This document shows, piece after piece, positions 1 to 9,223 of a DNA stretch of 64,000 bases; position 1 is the first letter of the stretch, and the number at the start of each line of letters is the position of its first letter. This stretch comes from Bog-473 sp963743785. Its GTDB lineage: Bacteria; Actinomycetota; Acidimicrobiia; Acidimicrobiales; RAAP-2. The notes beneath the pieces were generated by a model that was not told the origin of the DNA, did not search any database, and saw only the letters and a list, made by a program, of their open reading frames with translations. The stretch lies in assembly GCA_963743785.1 (NCBI GenBank), contig CAVURD010000004.1:372001-436000 (forward strand), given 5' to 3'. Both the position numbers and the translations under genes were made by a program.

Positions 1-612
1 GACGATGCGGATGCGCGCCGGATCGGCCCCGTACAGCGAGGCGATCTGCTCGGCCTCCACCGTGCAGGACGCCAGCACGGCGTCGGAACAATCGATGATG
101 GAGGCCTCGGCCTCGGCCCGACGGTGCGGCATGTCGGCTTCGACCTCTTCGGGCATCGATTCGGCCTTGACCCGGTCCAGCGTGTGGAAGGTGCAGACGA
201 GCGGAAGATTGAGCTCGTGCTTGATGACGTGACCCGAAAGCCCCGAGAGCCAGTAGTTGGCGTGCACGGAACTGAAGGGCAGGGTCTCGTCGTCACCGGG
301 CGAGGTCGAACCGGGCGTGGACATGCGCTCGAGCACCCCCTGGGTGAAGGTATCGACGACCGCGGGCAGGTGCTCCTTGGGCAGGACGGTGAGCGGTCCC
401 GCCCGGATGTGATGCACCCGCAGGCCGGGTTCCACGCCGACGGTCGCCGGGAGGTCGGGCGACCAGGCCCGGGTGAAGACGTCGCACGAAACCCCCGACC
501 GGGCCAAGGCGGTGGTGAGCTCCCGGACGTAGACGTTCATGCCTCCGCCGTCGCCGGTGCCCGGCTGGGCCAGGGGGGAGGTATGGAGTGAGAGAACCGC
601 GAGCCGGCGCAT
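1..612 (-). CDS. mshA: MshA-type D-inositol-3-phosphate glycosyltransferase, N-terminal part
   Basis: The first 204 residues of a GT4-family glycosyltransferase run off the left edge of the window. The N-terminus carries the MshA signature QPGTGDGGGMNVYV (about residues 16-29), then a VHANYWLSG block and an FHTLDRVKA block in the order seen in mycobacterial MshA. By family knowledge MshA transfers GlcNAc from UDP-GlcNAc to inositol-3-phosphate, the first committed step of mycothiol synthesis in the cytosol. The ATG at 612 directly precedes the conserved start (MRRLAVLSLHTSPLAQPG). The catalytic C-terminal half lies outside, so activity cannot be judged. A related GT4 enzyme is possible but less likely. 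Confidence 0.85.
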   Translation of the reverse strand, partial: MRRLAVLSLHTSPLAQPGTGDGGGMNVYVRELTTALARSGVSCDVFTRAWSPDLPATVGVEPGLRVHHIRAGPLTVLPKEHLPAVVDTFTQGVLERMSTPGSTSPGDDETLPFSSVHANYWLSGLSGHVIKHELNLPLVCTFHTLDRVKAESMPEEVEADMPHRRAEAEASIIDCSDAVLASCTVEAEQIASLYGADPARIRIV

Positions 613-665
613 GCCGGTGAGATCCTACCGGTGACGGGCCTTTTTCCTGCCCGGGGTTCGATTCT

Positions 666-1100
666 TCAGGCGGTGACGGCGTGCGGGGGCGGGTCCGAGG
701 CGGGTGGAGGGGTCCCGTTGGAGGCTTCGGGGGGCCCGACACCGTGCTCTTCCTCATACTCACGGCGGAACGAGAGATACATGAGGACCAGCGCCTGCTT
801 CTGCTCCTCGTTGATCGACCCGTCGGCCAGGATCAACCGGGTGAGGTCCGGCGCCCCGTCCGGCGGCTCGAGGATGCCGGCCTGCACGTAGAGGGTCTCG
901 GCCGAGATCCGCAGCGCCTTGGCGATCTGTTGGAGGATCTCGGCCGAGGGTCGTCGCAGTCCACGCTCAATCTGGCTCAGGTACGGATTGGAAATACCGG
1001 CCAACTCGGACAGCCGACGGAGCGAGAGGCGGGCCGTGCCCCGCTGTTCGCGGATGAAAGATCCGAGATCTCTCCAGCGATCTTTGGGGTCGGGAGGCAC
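666..1100 (-). CDS. XRE-family helix-turn-helix regulator
   Basis: A 144-residue protein with a GTG start. Residues about 12-70 form a Cro/CI-type HTH (LRRLSELAGISNPYLSQIE is the recognition region), followed by an acidic segment and a proline-rich, probably disordered tail. It lies just upstream of mshA on the same strand (53-base gap) and divergent from the superoxide dismutase gene, sharing a 121-base intergenic region. An oxidative-stress or thiol-related role is only a guess from this placement. No ligand-binding domain is visible. Confidence 0.75.
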   Translation of the reverse strand: MPPDPKDRWRDLGSFIREQRGTARLSLRRLSELAGISNPYLSQIERGLRRPSAEILQQIAKALRISAETLYVQAGILEPPDGAPDLTRLILADGSINEEQKQALVLMYLSFRREYEEEHGVGPPEASNGTPPPASDPPPHAVTA

Positions 1101-1221
1101 AGCTCGATCGTAGTGCCACAGCGCCGTATGGCCTGGTCTGCCCCTTACAGCGGGGTTGGATCACGCGGCATTCGGGTATCGTCCTGGTGCAACGACGACC
1201 TACCGAGGAGAAACCACCGAC

Positions 1222-1830
1222 ATGGCCGACTACACGCTGCCCGACCTGCCCTACGACTACAGCGCCCTGGAGCCCCACGTCTCCGCCCAGATCATGGAAC
1301 TGCACCACGACAAGCACCATGCCGCCTACGTGGCCGGGGCCAACACCACCCTCGAGAAGCTGGCCGGAGCCCGGGACAAGGACGACTTCGGTCCCATCGT
1401 GGGCCTGGAGAAGACCCTGGCCTTCCACATCTCGGGGCATGTACTGCATTCCATCTTCTGGAAGAACCTGAGCCCCGACGGCGGAGGCAAGCCCGACGGT
1501 GCCCTGGGCTCGGCCATCGACGAGCACTTCGGCTCATTCGACAAGTTCAAGGCTCACCTGACCCAGGCCACCAACACCATCCAGGGTTCGGGCTGGGGGG
1601 CGCTGGCCTACGAGCCGCTGGGCGGCCGGCTGATCGTCGAGCAGATTTACGACCACCAGGGCAATGTGGGCAACGGCTCGGTGCCCCTGCTGGTCTTCGA
1701 CGCCTGGGAGCACGCCTTCTACCTCCAGTACAAGAACGTGAAGGCTGACTTCTTCAACGCCCTGTGGAACATCATCAACTGGTCCGATGTGGCGGCCCGG
1801 TTCGGGTCCGTCAAGGGACTCGGTATCTGA
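1222..1830 (+). CDS. sodA: Superoxide dismutase (Fe/Mn family)
   Basis: A 202-residue cytosolic Fe/Mn superoxide dismutase, normal length for the family. Metal ligands are in place: His28 in ELHHDKHHAAYV, the second His in HISGHVLHSIFWKNL, and the C-terminal DAWEHAFY block supplying Asp and His. It dismutates superoxide to peroxide and oxygen. The start is ATG 1222, which begins the typical MADYTLPDLPYDYSALEP; a purine-rich GAGGAG lies 10-12 bases upstream. Iron and manganese forms cannot be separated confidently here. Monocistronic, with a convergent gene downstream. Confidence 0.93.
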   Translation: MADYTLPDLPYDYSALEPHVSAQIMELHHDKHHAAYVAGANTTLEKLAGARDKDDFGPIVGLEKTLAFHISGHVLHSIFWKNLSPDGGGKPDGALGSAIDEHFGSFDKFKAHLTQATNTIQGSGWGALAYEPLGGRLIVEQIYDHQGNVGNGSVPLLVFDAWEHAFYLQYKNVKADFFNALWNIINWSDVAARFGSVKGLGI

Positions 1831-1895
1831 TCACATCGGTGCGACCGGCAAGAGCGGGCGCCGGTTGAGGAGCGCTGGTCAGGTGTGGGCGCTGC

Positions 1896-2144
1896 TCACG
1901 CCGGGTCGCTGGGTTCGGGCTCGGGCTGGGAGGTCTGGGTGAGCGCCAGGTGCTGTTCGCACACCCTCCGGGTCGGGTCCGCAGACAGGTCGGCGCCGAG
2001 AATGGGGTCGTCACAGATCTCGCACGAGCCGTAACTGCCCTCACTCAAGCGTTCAAGGGCGCGTTCGACGTCATCGAGCACCCGCTGGGATTGGGCCAGA
2101 TCGTCCTCGTAGCGCTCTTCCACCACGGCAGGGTACCGCGGCAC
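1896..2144 (-). CDS. DksA/TraR-type zinc-finger protein, small
   Basis: An 82-residue protein with a GTG start, made of an N-terminal helical segment (EERYEDDLAQSQRVLDDVERAL) and a DksA/TraR-like finger: CEICDDP then VCEQH, spacing C-x2-C-x17-C-x2-H. Small members of this family in actinobacteria act on RNA polymerase or other partners; the exact role here is unknown. The finger uses His in place of the fourth Cys. The gene is divergent from the PLP-dependent gene at 2175, about 30 bases apart, so they share a control region. The reading frame stays open further upstream, but that extension overlaps the divergent gene and is not credible. Confidence 0.7.
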   Translation of the reverse strand: MPRYPAVVEERYEDDLAQSQRVLDDVERALERLSEGSYGSCEICDDPILGADLSADPTRRVCEQHLALTQTSQPEPEPSDPA

Positions 2145-2174
2145 CGTCAGGGTGCGTTCCCTATCCTTTGGGTG

Positions 2175-3564
2175 GTGACCGCACTGTCCCCCACCACCCG
2201 GCTGGTCGGGGCGGGATTGGCCGTTCCGTGCCTGGACGGCACCGATCGTCCCTACCGTGACCTCGACTGCGCGGCCTCGACGCCCGCCCTGCAAGTGGTG
2301 GCGGACAGGGTGGCCGAGTTCCTGCCGTGGTACTCGAGCGTGCACCGGGGCGCCGGGTACAAATCCCGTCTCGCCACGGCAGGCTACGAAGCGGCCCGGG
2401 ACAGTGCGCATGACTTCGCCGGCCGGTCGAGAGCGGGCGATGACGTCGTGGTCCTGGTCCGCAACACCACCGAGGCCATCAACCATCTGGCCTATCGACT
2501 GCAGCTCGGCCCCGACGACGTGGTGGCCACCACGGTGGTCGAGCACCACGCCAACCTGCTGCCCTGGGCCCGGGTGGCGCAACGGCGCTGGGTGGAGTGC
2601 GGGGAAGACGGGACGTTCAGTGTCGAGGACGTGACGGCTGTCCTCGATGCGGGTCGGCGCCCGGCCCTGCTCGCTCTCACCGGAGCCTCCAATGTGACCG
2701 GGTGGTCACCGCCGGTGGCCCAGATCTGCGCCGAGGCCCACGGACGCGGGATCCCGGTCCTGCTCGATGCGGCGCAGTTGGCCCCGCATCGGCCCCTGCC
2801 CCCCGAGCCGGACTTCATGGCCTTCAGCGGGCACAAGCTCTACGCCCCCTATGGCGCCGGCGCACTCATCGGGCCCCGGAGTGTCTTCGCCACCGGCGAC
2901 CCCTTCCTGGCCGGGGGGGGCGCGGTCGATCTGGTCGATCTGGACGAGGTCATCTGGACCGACCCGCCCGATCGGGAAGAGGCCGGATCCCCCAACGTGA
3001 TCGGGGCGGTGGCCTTCGGCGCCGCCATGGACGAGCTGGCGCGACTTGGTTGGGATGCCGTGATGGAACACGAGGCGGCACTCTCGACCCGGCTCCATGA
3101 GGGCCTACGCGCCATTGACGGCGTGCGGGTGCTGGGACCCGGACCGGGAACCGACACATTGGCGCTCGCTGCCTTCACCGTCGAGGGCATGCACCACGCG
3201 CTGGTGGCCGCCCGCCTCGAGCGCGGAATGGGGCATCGGGGTGCGCCACGGGTGCTTCTGTGCCCACCCCTACCTGCTTCGCCTGCTCGGCATCGGCCCC
3301 GAGGGAGTAGCCGAGGCCCGGGCCGCCGTGCAGCGCGGGGACCGCCGGGGCATACCCGGCGCCGTGCGCGCCAGTTGCGGACTGGGTACCTCGGGTGAGG
3401 ACGTCGACGTCCTCCTGGCCGCCGTGCACACCCTGGCCGAAGGCGCACCGGCTCCGGTGCCCTACGTCCAGGACGAGATCACGGGTGACTTCTGGCCCCA
3501 AGGTGAGATCCTCGGGTGGGGACAGGCCGATCGCCCGAGCGGCGCTGCCTGTGCGCGGGGCTGA
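2175..3564 (+). CDS. Class V aminotransferase / cysteine desulfurase-like enzyme, frameshifted
   Basis: A fold-type I PLP enzyme of about 462 residues, split by one frameshift near 3230 (C-terminal half continues as WGIGVRHGCFCAHPYLLRLL). Visible features are the His-stacking motif VVEHHANLLPW, the cofactor Asp in VLLDAAQLAPH, and the Schiff-base lysine in FSGHKLYAPYGAG. The C-terminal RHGCFCAHPYLLR block resembles SufS-like and isopenicillin-epimerase-like members. Likely reaction is cysteine or selenocysteine lyase type, or a related amino-acid conversion; the substrate is not determined. Start is GTG 2175. The break is a single base near GCGCGGAATGGGG. Confidence 0.75.
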
Positions 3565-3608
3565 GGGGTCTTGCCTGGGGCGGCGGGTCGGGGCGGGGCT
3601 GAGCGGGG

Positions 3609-4760
3609 TCACACGCTGTAGACGGCACGGGCGCGGAAACGCAGTGGGCGTTCGGTGAGTTCTTCCTGGTAGTGGGCGGTCCAGCCGGCGATGCGGGCCA
3701 GGGTGAAGATGGTACGACCAGCGTCGCTCGGCATGCCGGTGCCCCAACTGAGGGCGGCCAGGGCCAGATCGCTGTTGCACGGACCCACCTGGTTGGCGCC
3801 GGCCAGATCCATGATCTGGCGCAGCAATTGCCGTCGCTCCTCGCTGAGGAGGGGCTCGACCAGAGGGAGCAGCTCGTCAAAGCGCGGGTCGCCCCGGGTG
3901 TACACCATGTGCCCGAACCCGGGGGGGTGGCGCTGAGAACGCAAGGCGTCGTTGAGCGCCCGGGCGGCGCCATCGCGCTCGGCCGCCACCAACAGCTCAT
4001 AGGCGTGCTGGCTGGCTCCGCCATGCAGTGGTCCGGCCATGGTGGCCAGCCCGGCCAGCAACGCGTCGTAGATGTCGGCTCGAACAGATGCCGCCACGCG
4101 CACGGCCAGGGTCGAGGTGGCCAACTCGTGGTCCGCCATGAGGATGAGGGCGGCGTTCATGGCGGTGGCCGACAGGGAGGACTGGCTCCCGACCAGACGA
4201 CCGGCCAACCGCTCGGCGATCGGTCCGGTGCGATCGTCGCCTTCGGCTGCGGTGCCCTACGGAGTCCACCAACGCGGCGATGATCCGGCGAGCCGATCGA
4301 TGGATCGACTCGGGTCGGGCGTCGGCCCGCAGGGGATCGGCGGCGCCGCACATGACGAGCGTCCAGCGGAAGCGGTCGGCCGTCTGAATGAGGGGGCACG
4401 GGCCGATGATCGGGTGCGGTCCAGTCGGCGGGTGCCGCCTCGGTCGAGTCGGACCGCCACAGCAATTCCGCCACCTGCTCGAAGGACATCGCGCCGGGCC
4501 AGCTCAACCGCCGGCCGGCCCCGGTACGCCGGACCGTCCTCCCGGAGTTGGGTGACCCCGGTCGTGATGGTGGCCAACCGGGTCTCGACCTCGCGTCCAC
4601 CCCGTCGTCGCTTGGCCAGGCGCTCGATGTCGACCAGGTCGAACAGACGCCGCCGGCCGTTCGGCTCGGGGTGCGACTCCAGCAGGCCCCGGCTGACGTA
4701 GGCGTAGAGCGTGGCCACCTTGACGCCGAGCCGGCGGGCCGCCTCCTCACTCTGCAGCAT
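3609..4760 (-). CDS. DNA-binding (HTH) citrate synthase-like protein, frameshifted
   Basis: The locus encodes an N-terminal MerR/excisionase-like HTH (residues about 1-55: SEEAARRLGVKVATLYAYVS) joined to a citrate synthase fold. Three frameshifts (near 4490, 4390 and 4250) split it into pieces that read in order. The C-terminal part keeps the citrate synthase histidines in ADHELATS, GPLHGGA and GFGHMVY and an Asp in PCNSDLALA, but the usual GFGHRVYK is GFGHMVYT, losing Arg and Lys. HTH-citrate synthases occur in actinobacteria; whether this acts as an enzyme, a regulator or both is open. It is divergent from the CBS-citrate synthase at 4834 and could control that shared region. Confidence 0.7.
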
Positions 4761-4798
4761 CCGGTCCACTCGTCCACCATATATTGACTTGATCAACA

Positions 4799-4834
4799 TT
4801 TACAGATCGAGGTCACGCGGGCATAGTGGACGCA
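4799..4834 (+). promoter_or_regulatory. Leaderless promoter of the CBS-citrate synthase
   Basis: TTTACA at 4799-4804, a 17-base spacer, then CATAGT at 4822-4827, with the ATG of the downstream gene only 6 bases beyond. This spacing predicts transcription starting at or next to the ATG, a common actinobacterial arrangement. Just upstream the palindrome TTGATCAA (in TTGACTTGATCAACATT, about 4785-4801) lies between the divergent citrate synthase genes and could be an operator for the HTH-bearing partner. This is inferred from sequence only. Confidence 0.45.
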
Positions 4835-6351
4835 TGGAGACAGTCGTGCGAGACCTCATGACCACCCCCGCCGTCACGTGTACCAGCGCCGACACCCTGG
4901 CCGCGGCCGCCCGCCTGATGCAGCAGGCGGACACCGGATCGGTCATCGTGACCGAGTTAGGGAAGACGGTCGGGATACTGACCGAGCGTGACCTCCTCCG
5001 GGCCGCGGCCACGTCGGCCCGTCCCGATCATGAGACCGTCAATCTCTGGATGACCCCGCACCCCGACGTCCTCCGCCCGGACGAGAAGGTGGACGCGGCG
5101 TGGGGCAGCCTGACCTCACACCACTACCGGCACCTGCCGGTGGTCGATGACGGGCAACTGCTCGGTGTGGTCTCGTCGCGCGACCTGATGGGCGTGGCCC
5201 GCATTCGCCCGGCCACAGAGACGAGCGGTGACGTGCCGGCCGGGCTCGAAGGTGTCGTTGTGGCCGAGACCACCGTGGGTGACGTGCGCGGACTGGAAGG
5301 GTTCTTCCACTACCGGGAGTACTCCGCGGTTGACCTGGCCGAGCAACGTTCCCTCGAAGACGTCTGGTATCTGCTCTTCCGGGGTGAGCTGCCCGACGCG
5401 ACGGCCTCGGACGCCTTTGCCGCGGCGATCAGGCCGCTTCGCACGCTGCCACCCGGGCTGGCGGCACTGCTTCCGGCATTGTCGAGGCAGGGTGCGCCCC
5501 TCGACGTGCTTCGCACCGCGGTCTCCGTGCTCGGTGCCGAGTTGGGCTGGCCACCGACCCACGACATAGGCGCCGAGGATCTGTACGACCAGGCGCTCGG
5601 GCTGTGCGCCGTCGTCCCGACCATTTTGGCGGCGGCGCACCGGCTCCGGGAAGGCCACGAGCCTCTGGTCCCCCGGGACGATCTCGCTTTCGCCGCCAAC
5701 TACCTCTACATGTTGACCGGCCGTGTCCCGAGCGAGCAGCACGCCCGCGCCGTTGAGCAGTACATGATCCTGACCATTGACCACGGCTTCAACGCCTCGA
5801 CCTTTACCGCTCGGGTCATCACGTCGACCGGTGCCGACCTGGGGGCGGCGATCGTGGGGGCGATCGGTGCGCTGTCGGGCCCGCTCCACGGCGGTGCGCC
5901 GAGTCGGGCCCTCGACCTGCTCGACGCCATCGGCACGCCCGATCGGGCGGAGGCATACATCCGGCCACTGGTTGAGCGGGGCGATCGCATCATGGGGTTC
6001 GGCCATCGCGTCTACAAGACCGACGACCCCCGCTCGCTGCTGCTGCGCGGGGTCGCAGAGGGGCTCGGCGGGCCACTGGTCGACCTGGCCGTGCAGGTGG
6101 AGCGCACGATTGTCGATGTGCTGGCCGAGCTGAAGCCCGGACGCCACCTCTACGCCAACGTCGAGTTCTACGCCGGCGTGGTCATGCACTTGTGCGGCAT
6201 CCCCCGGCACATGTTCACCCCGACCTTTGCCGCCGGCCGCTCCATCGGCTGGTGCACCCATGTGATGGAACAGGCCTCCCACAACCGACTGATCCGTCCG
6301 GCCGCTCGTTACGTCGGTCCGCCGCCGCCCCAGGAGGTCCCGGCCCGGTAA
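4834..6351 (+). CDS. Citrate synthase with N-terminal CBS-domain pair
   Basis: A 505-residue intact protein: two CBS motifs (about residues 5-60 and 70-123; TERDLLR and SSRDLMG mark their ends), a linker, and a citrate synthase domain (about 138-505). The synthase keeps the oxaloacetate-binding His317 (IDHGFNAST), catalytic His352 (GPLHGG) and His391 (GFGHRVYKTDDPR). The third catalytic residue, normally Asp (NVDFY), is Glu444 (NVEFY). CBS pairs usually bind adenine nucleotides, so energy-state control of acetyl-CoA entry into the TCA or a methylcitrate-type cycle is plausible. Condensation of acetyl-CoA or propionyl-CoA with oxaloacetate is the family reaction. Divergent from the HTH-citrate synthase. 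Confidence 0.88.
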   Translation: METVVRDLMTTPAVTCTSADTLAAAARLMQQADTGSVIVTELGKTVGILTERDLLRAAATSARPDHETVNLWMTPHPDVLRPDEKVDAAWGSLTSHHYRHLPVVDDGQLLGVVSSRDLMGVARIRPATETSGDVPAGLEGVVVAETTVGDVRGLEGFFHYREYSAVDLAEQRSLEDVWYLLFRGELPDATASDAFAAAIRPLRTLPPGLAALLPALSRQGAPLDVLRTAVSVLGAELGWPPTHDIGAEDLYDQALGLCAVVPTILAAAHRLREGHEPLVPRDDLAFAANYLYMLTGRVPSEQHARAVEQYMILTIDHGFNASTFTARVITSTGADLGAAIVGAIGALSGPLHGGAPSRALDLLDAIGTPDRAEAYIRPLVERGDRIMGFGHRVYKTDDPRSLLLRGVAEGLGGPLVDLAVQVERTIVDVLAELKPGRHLYANVEFYAGVVMHLCGIPRHMFTPTFAAGRSIGWCTHVMEQASHNRLIRPAARYVGPPPPQEVPAR

Positions 6352-6649
6352 CGAGTCGCGACAGCCGGCGAACGAAGTAGGTACGGGCAGGCGGAGCCGC
6401 GCCCGGGCAGCCGATGTCGGTTGCGTGCCACCACCGCGTCACCGGGCGCGGCGAGACCCGCAACCGGCGGCACGCCCAGGAGCTCGTCCGGCACAGTCGC
6501 CAGCCACCCCCGAGCCGCGATCAGCGCCTGCGCACAGCACGATGACCCCGGTGCGGCCGCGCCCGGACCTGGCCTCGGAGCCAAGCCTTCACCTCAAGGG
6601 TTTCGGTCTCATGCCATGCTCATGAGTGACCACCGGACGAGGAGAGTTA

Positions 6650-7092
6650 ATGAACGATTTTCAGATACAGAACCCGGTCAAGATTCACCATCACATCGGT
6701 CAAGCGATCAGTCATTCGCGGCCTGCGAACAGAGGTCAAGAGGGCCGACGGGATCAACGCAAAGATTGCCGTGTTCCTCACCAACATCGTCGGATCGATG
6801 TGGTGTGCCTATGTGTTCGGTGCCATCGCCCTGATTGGATTGCCGCCGGCGCTCAAGCCTGGCGGCGAGGGCATTATCGCCTGGATTGCCCAAACGTTCC
6901 TCCAGTTGGTCCTGCTCTCCGTCATCATGGTCGGACAGAACGTGCAGAGCGTGGCCAGCGACATCCGATCACAGCACACCTATGACGACACCGTGCAGAT
7001 ACTCGACCGCCTCGACATACACACCGACGGGTGGGCTCAAGGATCTGGCTGATCGAATCGACGGACTCGAAGCGAAGATCAGCGGTCGGTGA
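6650..7092 (+). CDS. Small membrane protein (DUF1003-like appearance), frameshifted
   Basis: A roughly 147-residue protein read across two frameshifts (near 6715 and 7035). The N-terminus is MNDFQIQNPVKIHHHIGQAI with a good AGGAG six bases upstream of ATG 6650. Two hydrophobic segments follow (AVFLTNIVGSMWCAYVFGAI and QTFLQLVLLSVIMVGQNVQ), then a soluble tail that in the restored frame reads LKDLADRIDGLEAKISGR. The two-helix, charged-end layout resembles DUF1003-type membrane proteins; the function is unknown. The two pieces outside the main frame would look like noise if read alone. Confidence 0.55.
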
Positions 7093-7180
7093 TCCGTGCG
7101 GACTCGGTCCAGGCCGATCGGGCTCTCCGCGCCAACCAACCTCGCCTTGGCGATCGGGATGGCGGAGGCCGATTCGGGTG

Positions 7181-7250
7181 CACCAGCGGTTCGGCCGTGC
7201 ACCGCGGTTCGGTCGTGCACCGGCGGTTCGGCCGTGCACCAGCCGGTTCG
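7181..7250. repeat. Short tandem repeat, 18-19 bp unit
   Basis: About 3.7 copies of an 18-19-base unit of the form CACCGCGGTTCGGCCGTG (starts at 7181, 7200, 7218, 7237), differing by single bases. It lies in the gene-free interval between the small membrane protein and the PNPOx-like gene. No coding or RNA role is evident. Confidence 0.7.
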
Positions 7251-7317
7251 TCCGATCATGGATCCCCTGCGAGGCGCCATGCGTCGCGCTCGTGGTGACG
7301 CCAGAGACGGCGCTTCG

Positions 7318-7767
7318 TCACGGCATCCAGCGACTCGGATCCGGAAGAGGCACGTCTCCATAACCGTTGCAGCGAGCTTCGGCGATCGCCAACTCGAAGA
7401 GGATGTAGCGATCCTCCGGTTGGTACGAGGCCGCTTCACCGGCGACGGTGCGTAATTCGGGATCGTCCATGAGGGTGGCCTGGCCGCTGACGAAGAACTC
7501 GCCGCCGGTCCCAGATGTGTCCGGCACGCCATTGTGGAGTGCGTACCAACCCCGTTCTCGCAGGTCGCGAGCTTTGGGCGAGGTCGGTTCCATGAAGACG
7601 AAGAGGCGTCCGGCGCCGATGATTGGCGCGACGGGGTGGACTCGGGGTGCGCCCACCCTCCGAAGGGTTGCCAAGTACGCCGGTGCAGCGGCCAGGCGTT
7701 CCGCTCCAAACACAGCCAGATCCGGAGCTTGGGCCTCGAAGTCTCCCCAACTCGACACACGGGTCAT
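7318..7767 (-). CDS. Pyridoxamine 5'-phosphate oxidase-fold protein
   Basis: A 149-residue protein starting at ATG 7767 (MTRVSSWGDFEAQAP). It has the split-barrel pattern of the PNPOx-like family: LATLRRVGAPRVHPVAPII for the first strands, LFVFMEPTSPKARDL, and GEFFVSGQATLMDD. Members bind FMN or F420 and are often annotated as general stress or flavin-linked reductases. No catalytic role can be assigned. Stands alone on the minus strand. Confidence 0.75.
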   Translation of the reverse strand: MTRVSSWGDFEAQAPDLAVFGAERLAAAPAYLATLRRVGAPRVHPVAPIIGAGRLFVFMEPTSPKARDLRERGWYALHNGVPDTSGTGGEFFVSGQATLMDDPELRTVAGEAASYQPEDRYILFELAIAEARCNGYGDVPLPDPSRWMP

Positions 7768-7990
7768 TGTGTCAGCTCGACGGTCCGACGCGCCCACGCT
7801 CGGCGCAGGTGGCGTCGCCATTCGCAGATTCGCCGCCAATCGTCGGAGGTTTGATGTCTTCCGACTATCTACCTGCGCCGCGTGCGTCTCTTACCTTCGT
7901 TTTCGAGCCGTGCACGGGCCACTTCGCACTGCCACGCCCCGGGTTCGGCGGACTAGGGCATGGGCAACAGCCGCAGTCCCGACCTCATGC

Positions 7991-8251
7991 CTACCGGCGG
8001 GACATCAGCTGCATCTGATTATGGACCTTTCTGCGGACGCTAATGAGATAGAACAAGGCGAGAAAGAGCCCGAGACCCAACACGAAGGTCGCAACGAGCA
8101 GCACGATGACCCAAGCGGTCTTGTTGGTTCCAGCGCCATAGAAGGCGGCGGCTGGTCGACTCAGGGCGTCGATGATGGCCCACAGGGGTATGGCCATGCC
8201 CACAATGACGACGATCAACAGGTCGGGCCCAAACACTTCCGCCAGCATCAT
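7991..8251 (-). CDS. Two-helix membrane protein, PLDc_N-like
   Basis: An 86-residue protein with two membrane segments (about residues 9-29 and 45-69) separated by the PLWAIIDALSRP motif characteristic of PLDc_N/DUF2516-like small membrane proteins. It ends in a short basic tail. Function unknown; family members are common in actinobacteria and are probably structural or accessory. Confidence 0.65.
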   Translation of the reverse strand: MMLAEVFGPDLLIVVIVGMAIPLWAIIDALSRPAAAFYGAGTNKTAWVIVLLVATFVLGLGLFLALFYLISVRRKVHNQMQLMSRR

Positions 8252-8506
8252 CGGTACCCGCTTTCAAGACTCCTTCACAATGGTAGACCTTCGGACGCTG
8301 GTGCGCTCGCCTCGACTCAGACGATCTGGGCTGAGGTAGGCAGGCGGCATCATCCCAGCGCTTCGCTCACGGTCGCATGAAGACGGCCTTTGAGACATCA
8401 AGCACTGAGAAGACACCGCTGAACCCGGCGAGACCGTATCCTATCGAGACGCCTGGACGGGGCTCAATCGTTCGTTGCTGCCTTACGAGGTTCCCATTCG
8501 CCGGTC

Positions 8507-9223
8507 TCAATGAACATCGATGATCACGACGGTGACGTTGTCTTCCGCGTCGCACTCCACGGCACTCGTGACCAGTTGGTCGGCAGACTTCTGGGGCTCG
8601 GCGTCCGATGCCAACACGATGTTGAGCTCATCGGGGGACAGAGCATTGAAAAGACCGTCCGTGCAGAGCAGGAGTCGATCGCCGGGTTCGCAGGTCACTC
8701 CGGCGTAGTCGATGTCGACCTCTGGGACCACGCCGATCGCTCGCGTGAGGACGTGCCGGTAGGGGTGGGTATGGGCGTCCGCTTCGCTGAGCTCGCCGGC
8801 GCGGATCAAATCTGCGATGACGGTGTGGTCATGCGTGAGCTGTTCGAGTCGCCCGGCCCGGAAGCGGTACAGGCGTGAGTCACCCACGTGGAGAACGACT
8901 GCTTCTCCGTCGGAAGTCAACGCCAGGGCCGCCAGCGTGGTGCCCATGGTTGCGTCCTGCCCATTCGCCTGCCGCCATACCGCCCGATTGGCTTCTCGGC
9001 CGGCGGTGAGCAGTCCCGAAATGCTTCGGTCTGCGGCAAAGGCTGCATCAAGCGTGTCGAGGGCGAGTCGGCTGGCGACTTCGCCACGTTGGAGGCCCCC
9101 CAGTCCGTCCGCCACTGCCAACAAATCATCGCTGACCAGCACGGCGTCCTGGTTGGTGTCGCGCCCACCAATATGGGTGGCCGTTCCGGTGACATATGTG
9201 TGTGTCACTTCGTCTCCTTTCAT
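8507..9223 (-). CDS. PP2C-type serine/threonine protein phosphatase
   Basis: A 238-residue soluble PP2C/Stp1-type phosphatase with the family motifs in order: NQDAVL, VADGLGG, MGTTLAAL, LHVGDSRLYRFR, LTHDHT, LTRAIG, LLLCTDGLF and DNVTVVII. The conserved Asp residues that hold the two metal ions are present. It removes phosphate from Ser/Thr targets, usually opposing a Hanks-type kinase; no kinase gene is in the window. Its ATG overlaps the stop of the upstream MerR gene by four bases (ATGA), so the two are translationally coupled. Confidence 0.9.
   Translation of the reverse strand: MKGDEVTHTYVTGTATHIGGRDTNQDAVLVSDDLLAVADGLGGLQRGEVASRLALDTLDAAFAADRSISGLLTAGREANRAVWRQANGQDATMGTTLAALALTSDGEAVVLHVGDSRLYRFRAGRLEQLTHDHTVIADLIRAGELSEADAHTHPYRHVLTRAIGVVPEVDIDYAGVTCEPGDRLLLCTDGLFNALSPDELNIVLASDAEPQKSADQLVTSAVECDAEDNVTVVIIDVH

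Noticed and set aside
1896..2582. A 228-residue version of the DksA-like protein
   Set aside because: The extra N-terminal part is antisense to the conserved PLP enzyme; the short GTG start fits the family length.
5116..6282. Long open frame opposite the CBS-citrate synthase
   Set aside because: It is antisense to an intact, well conserved gene and shows no family pattern; high-GC DNA often keeps antisense frames open.
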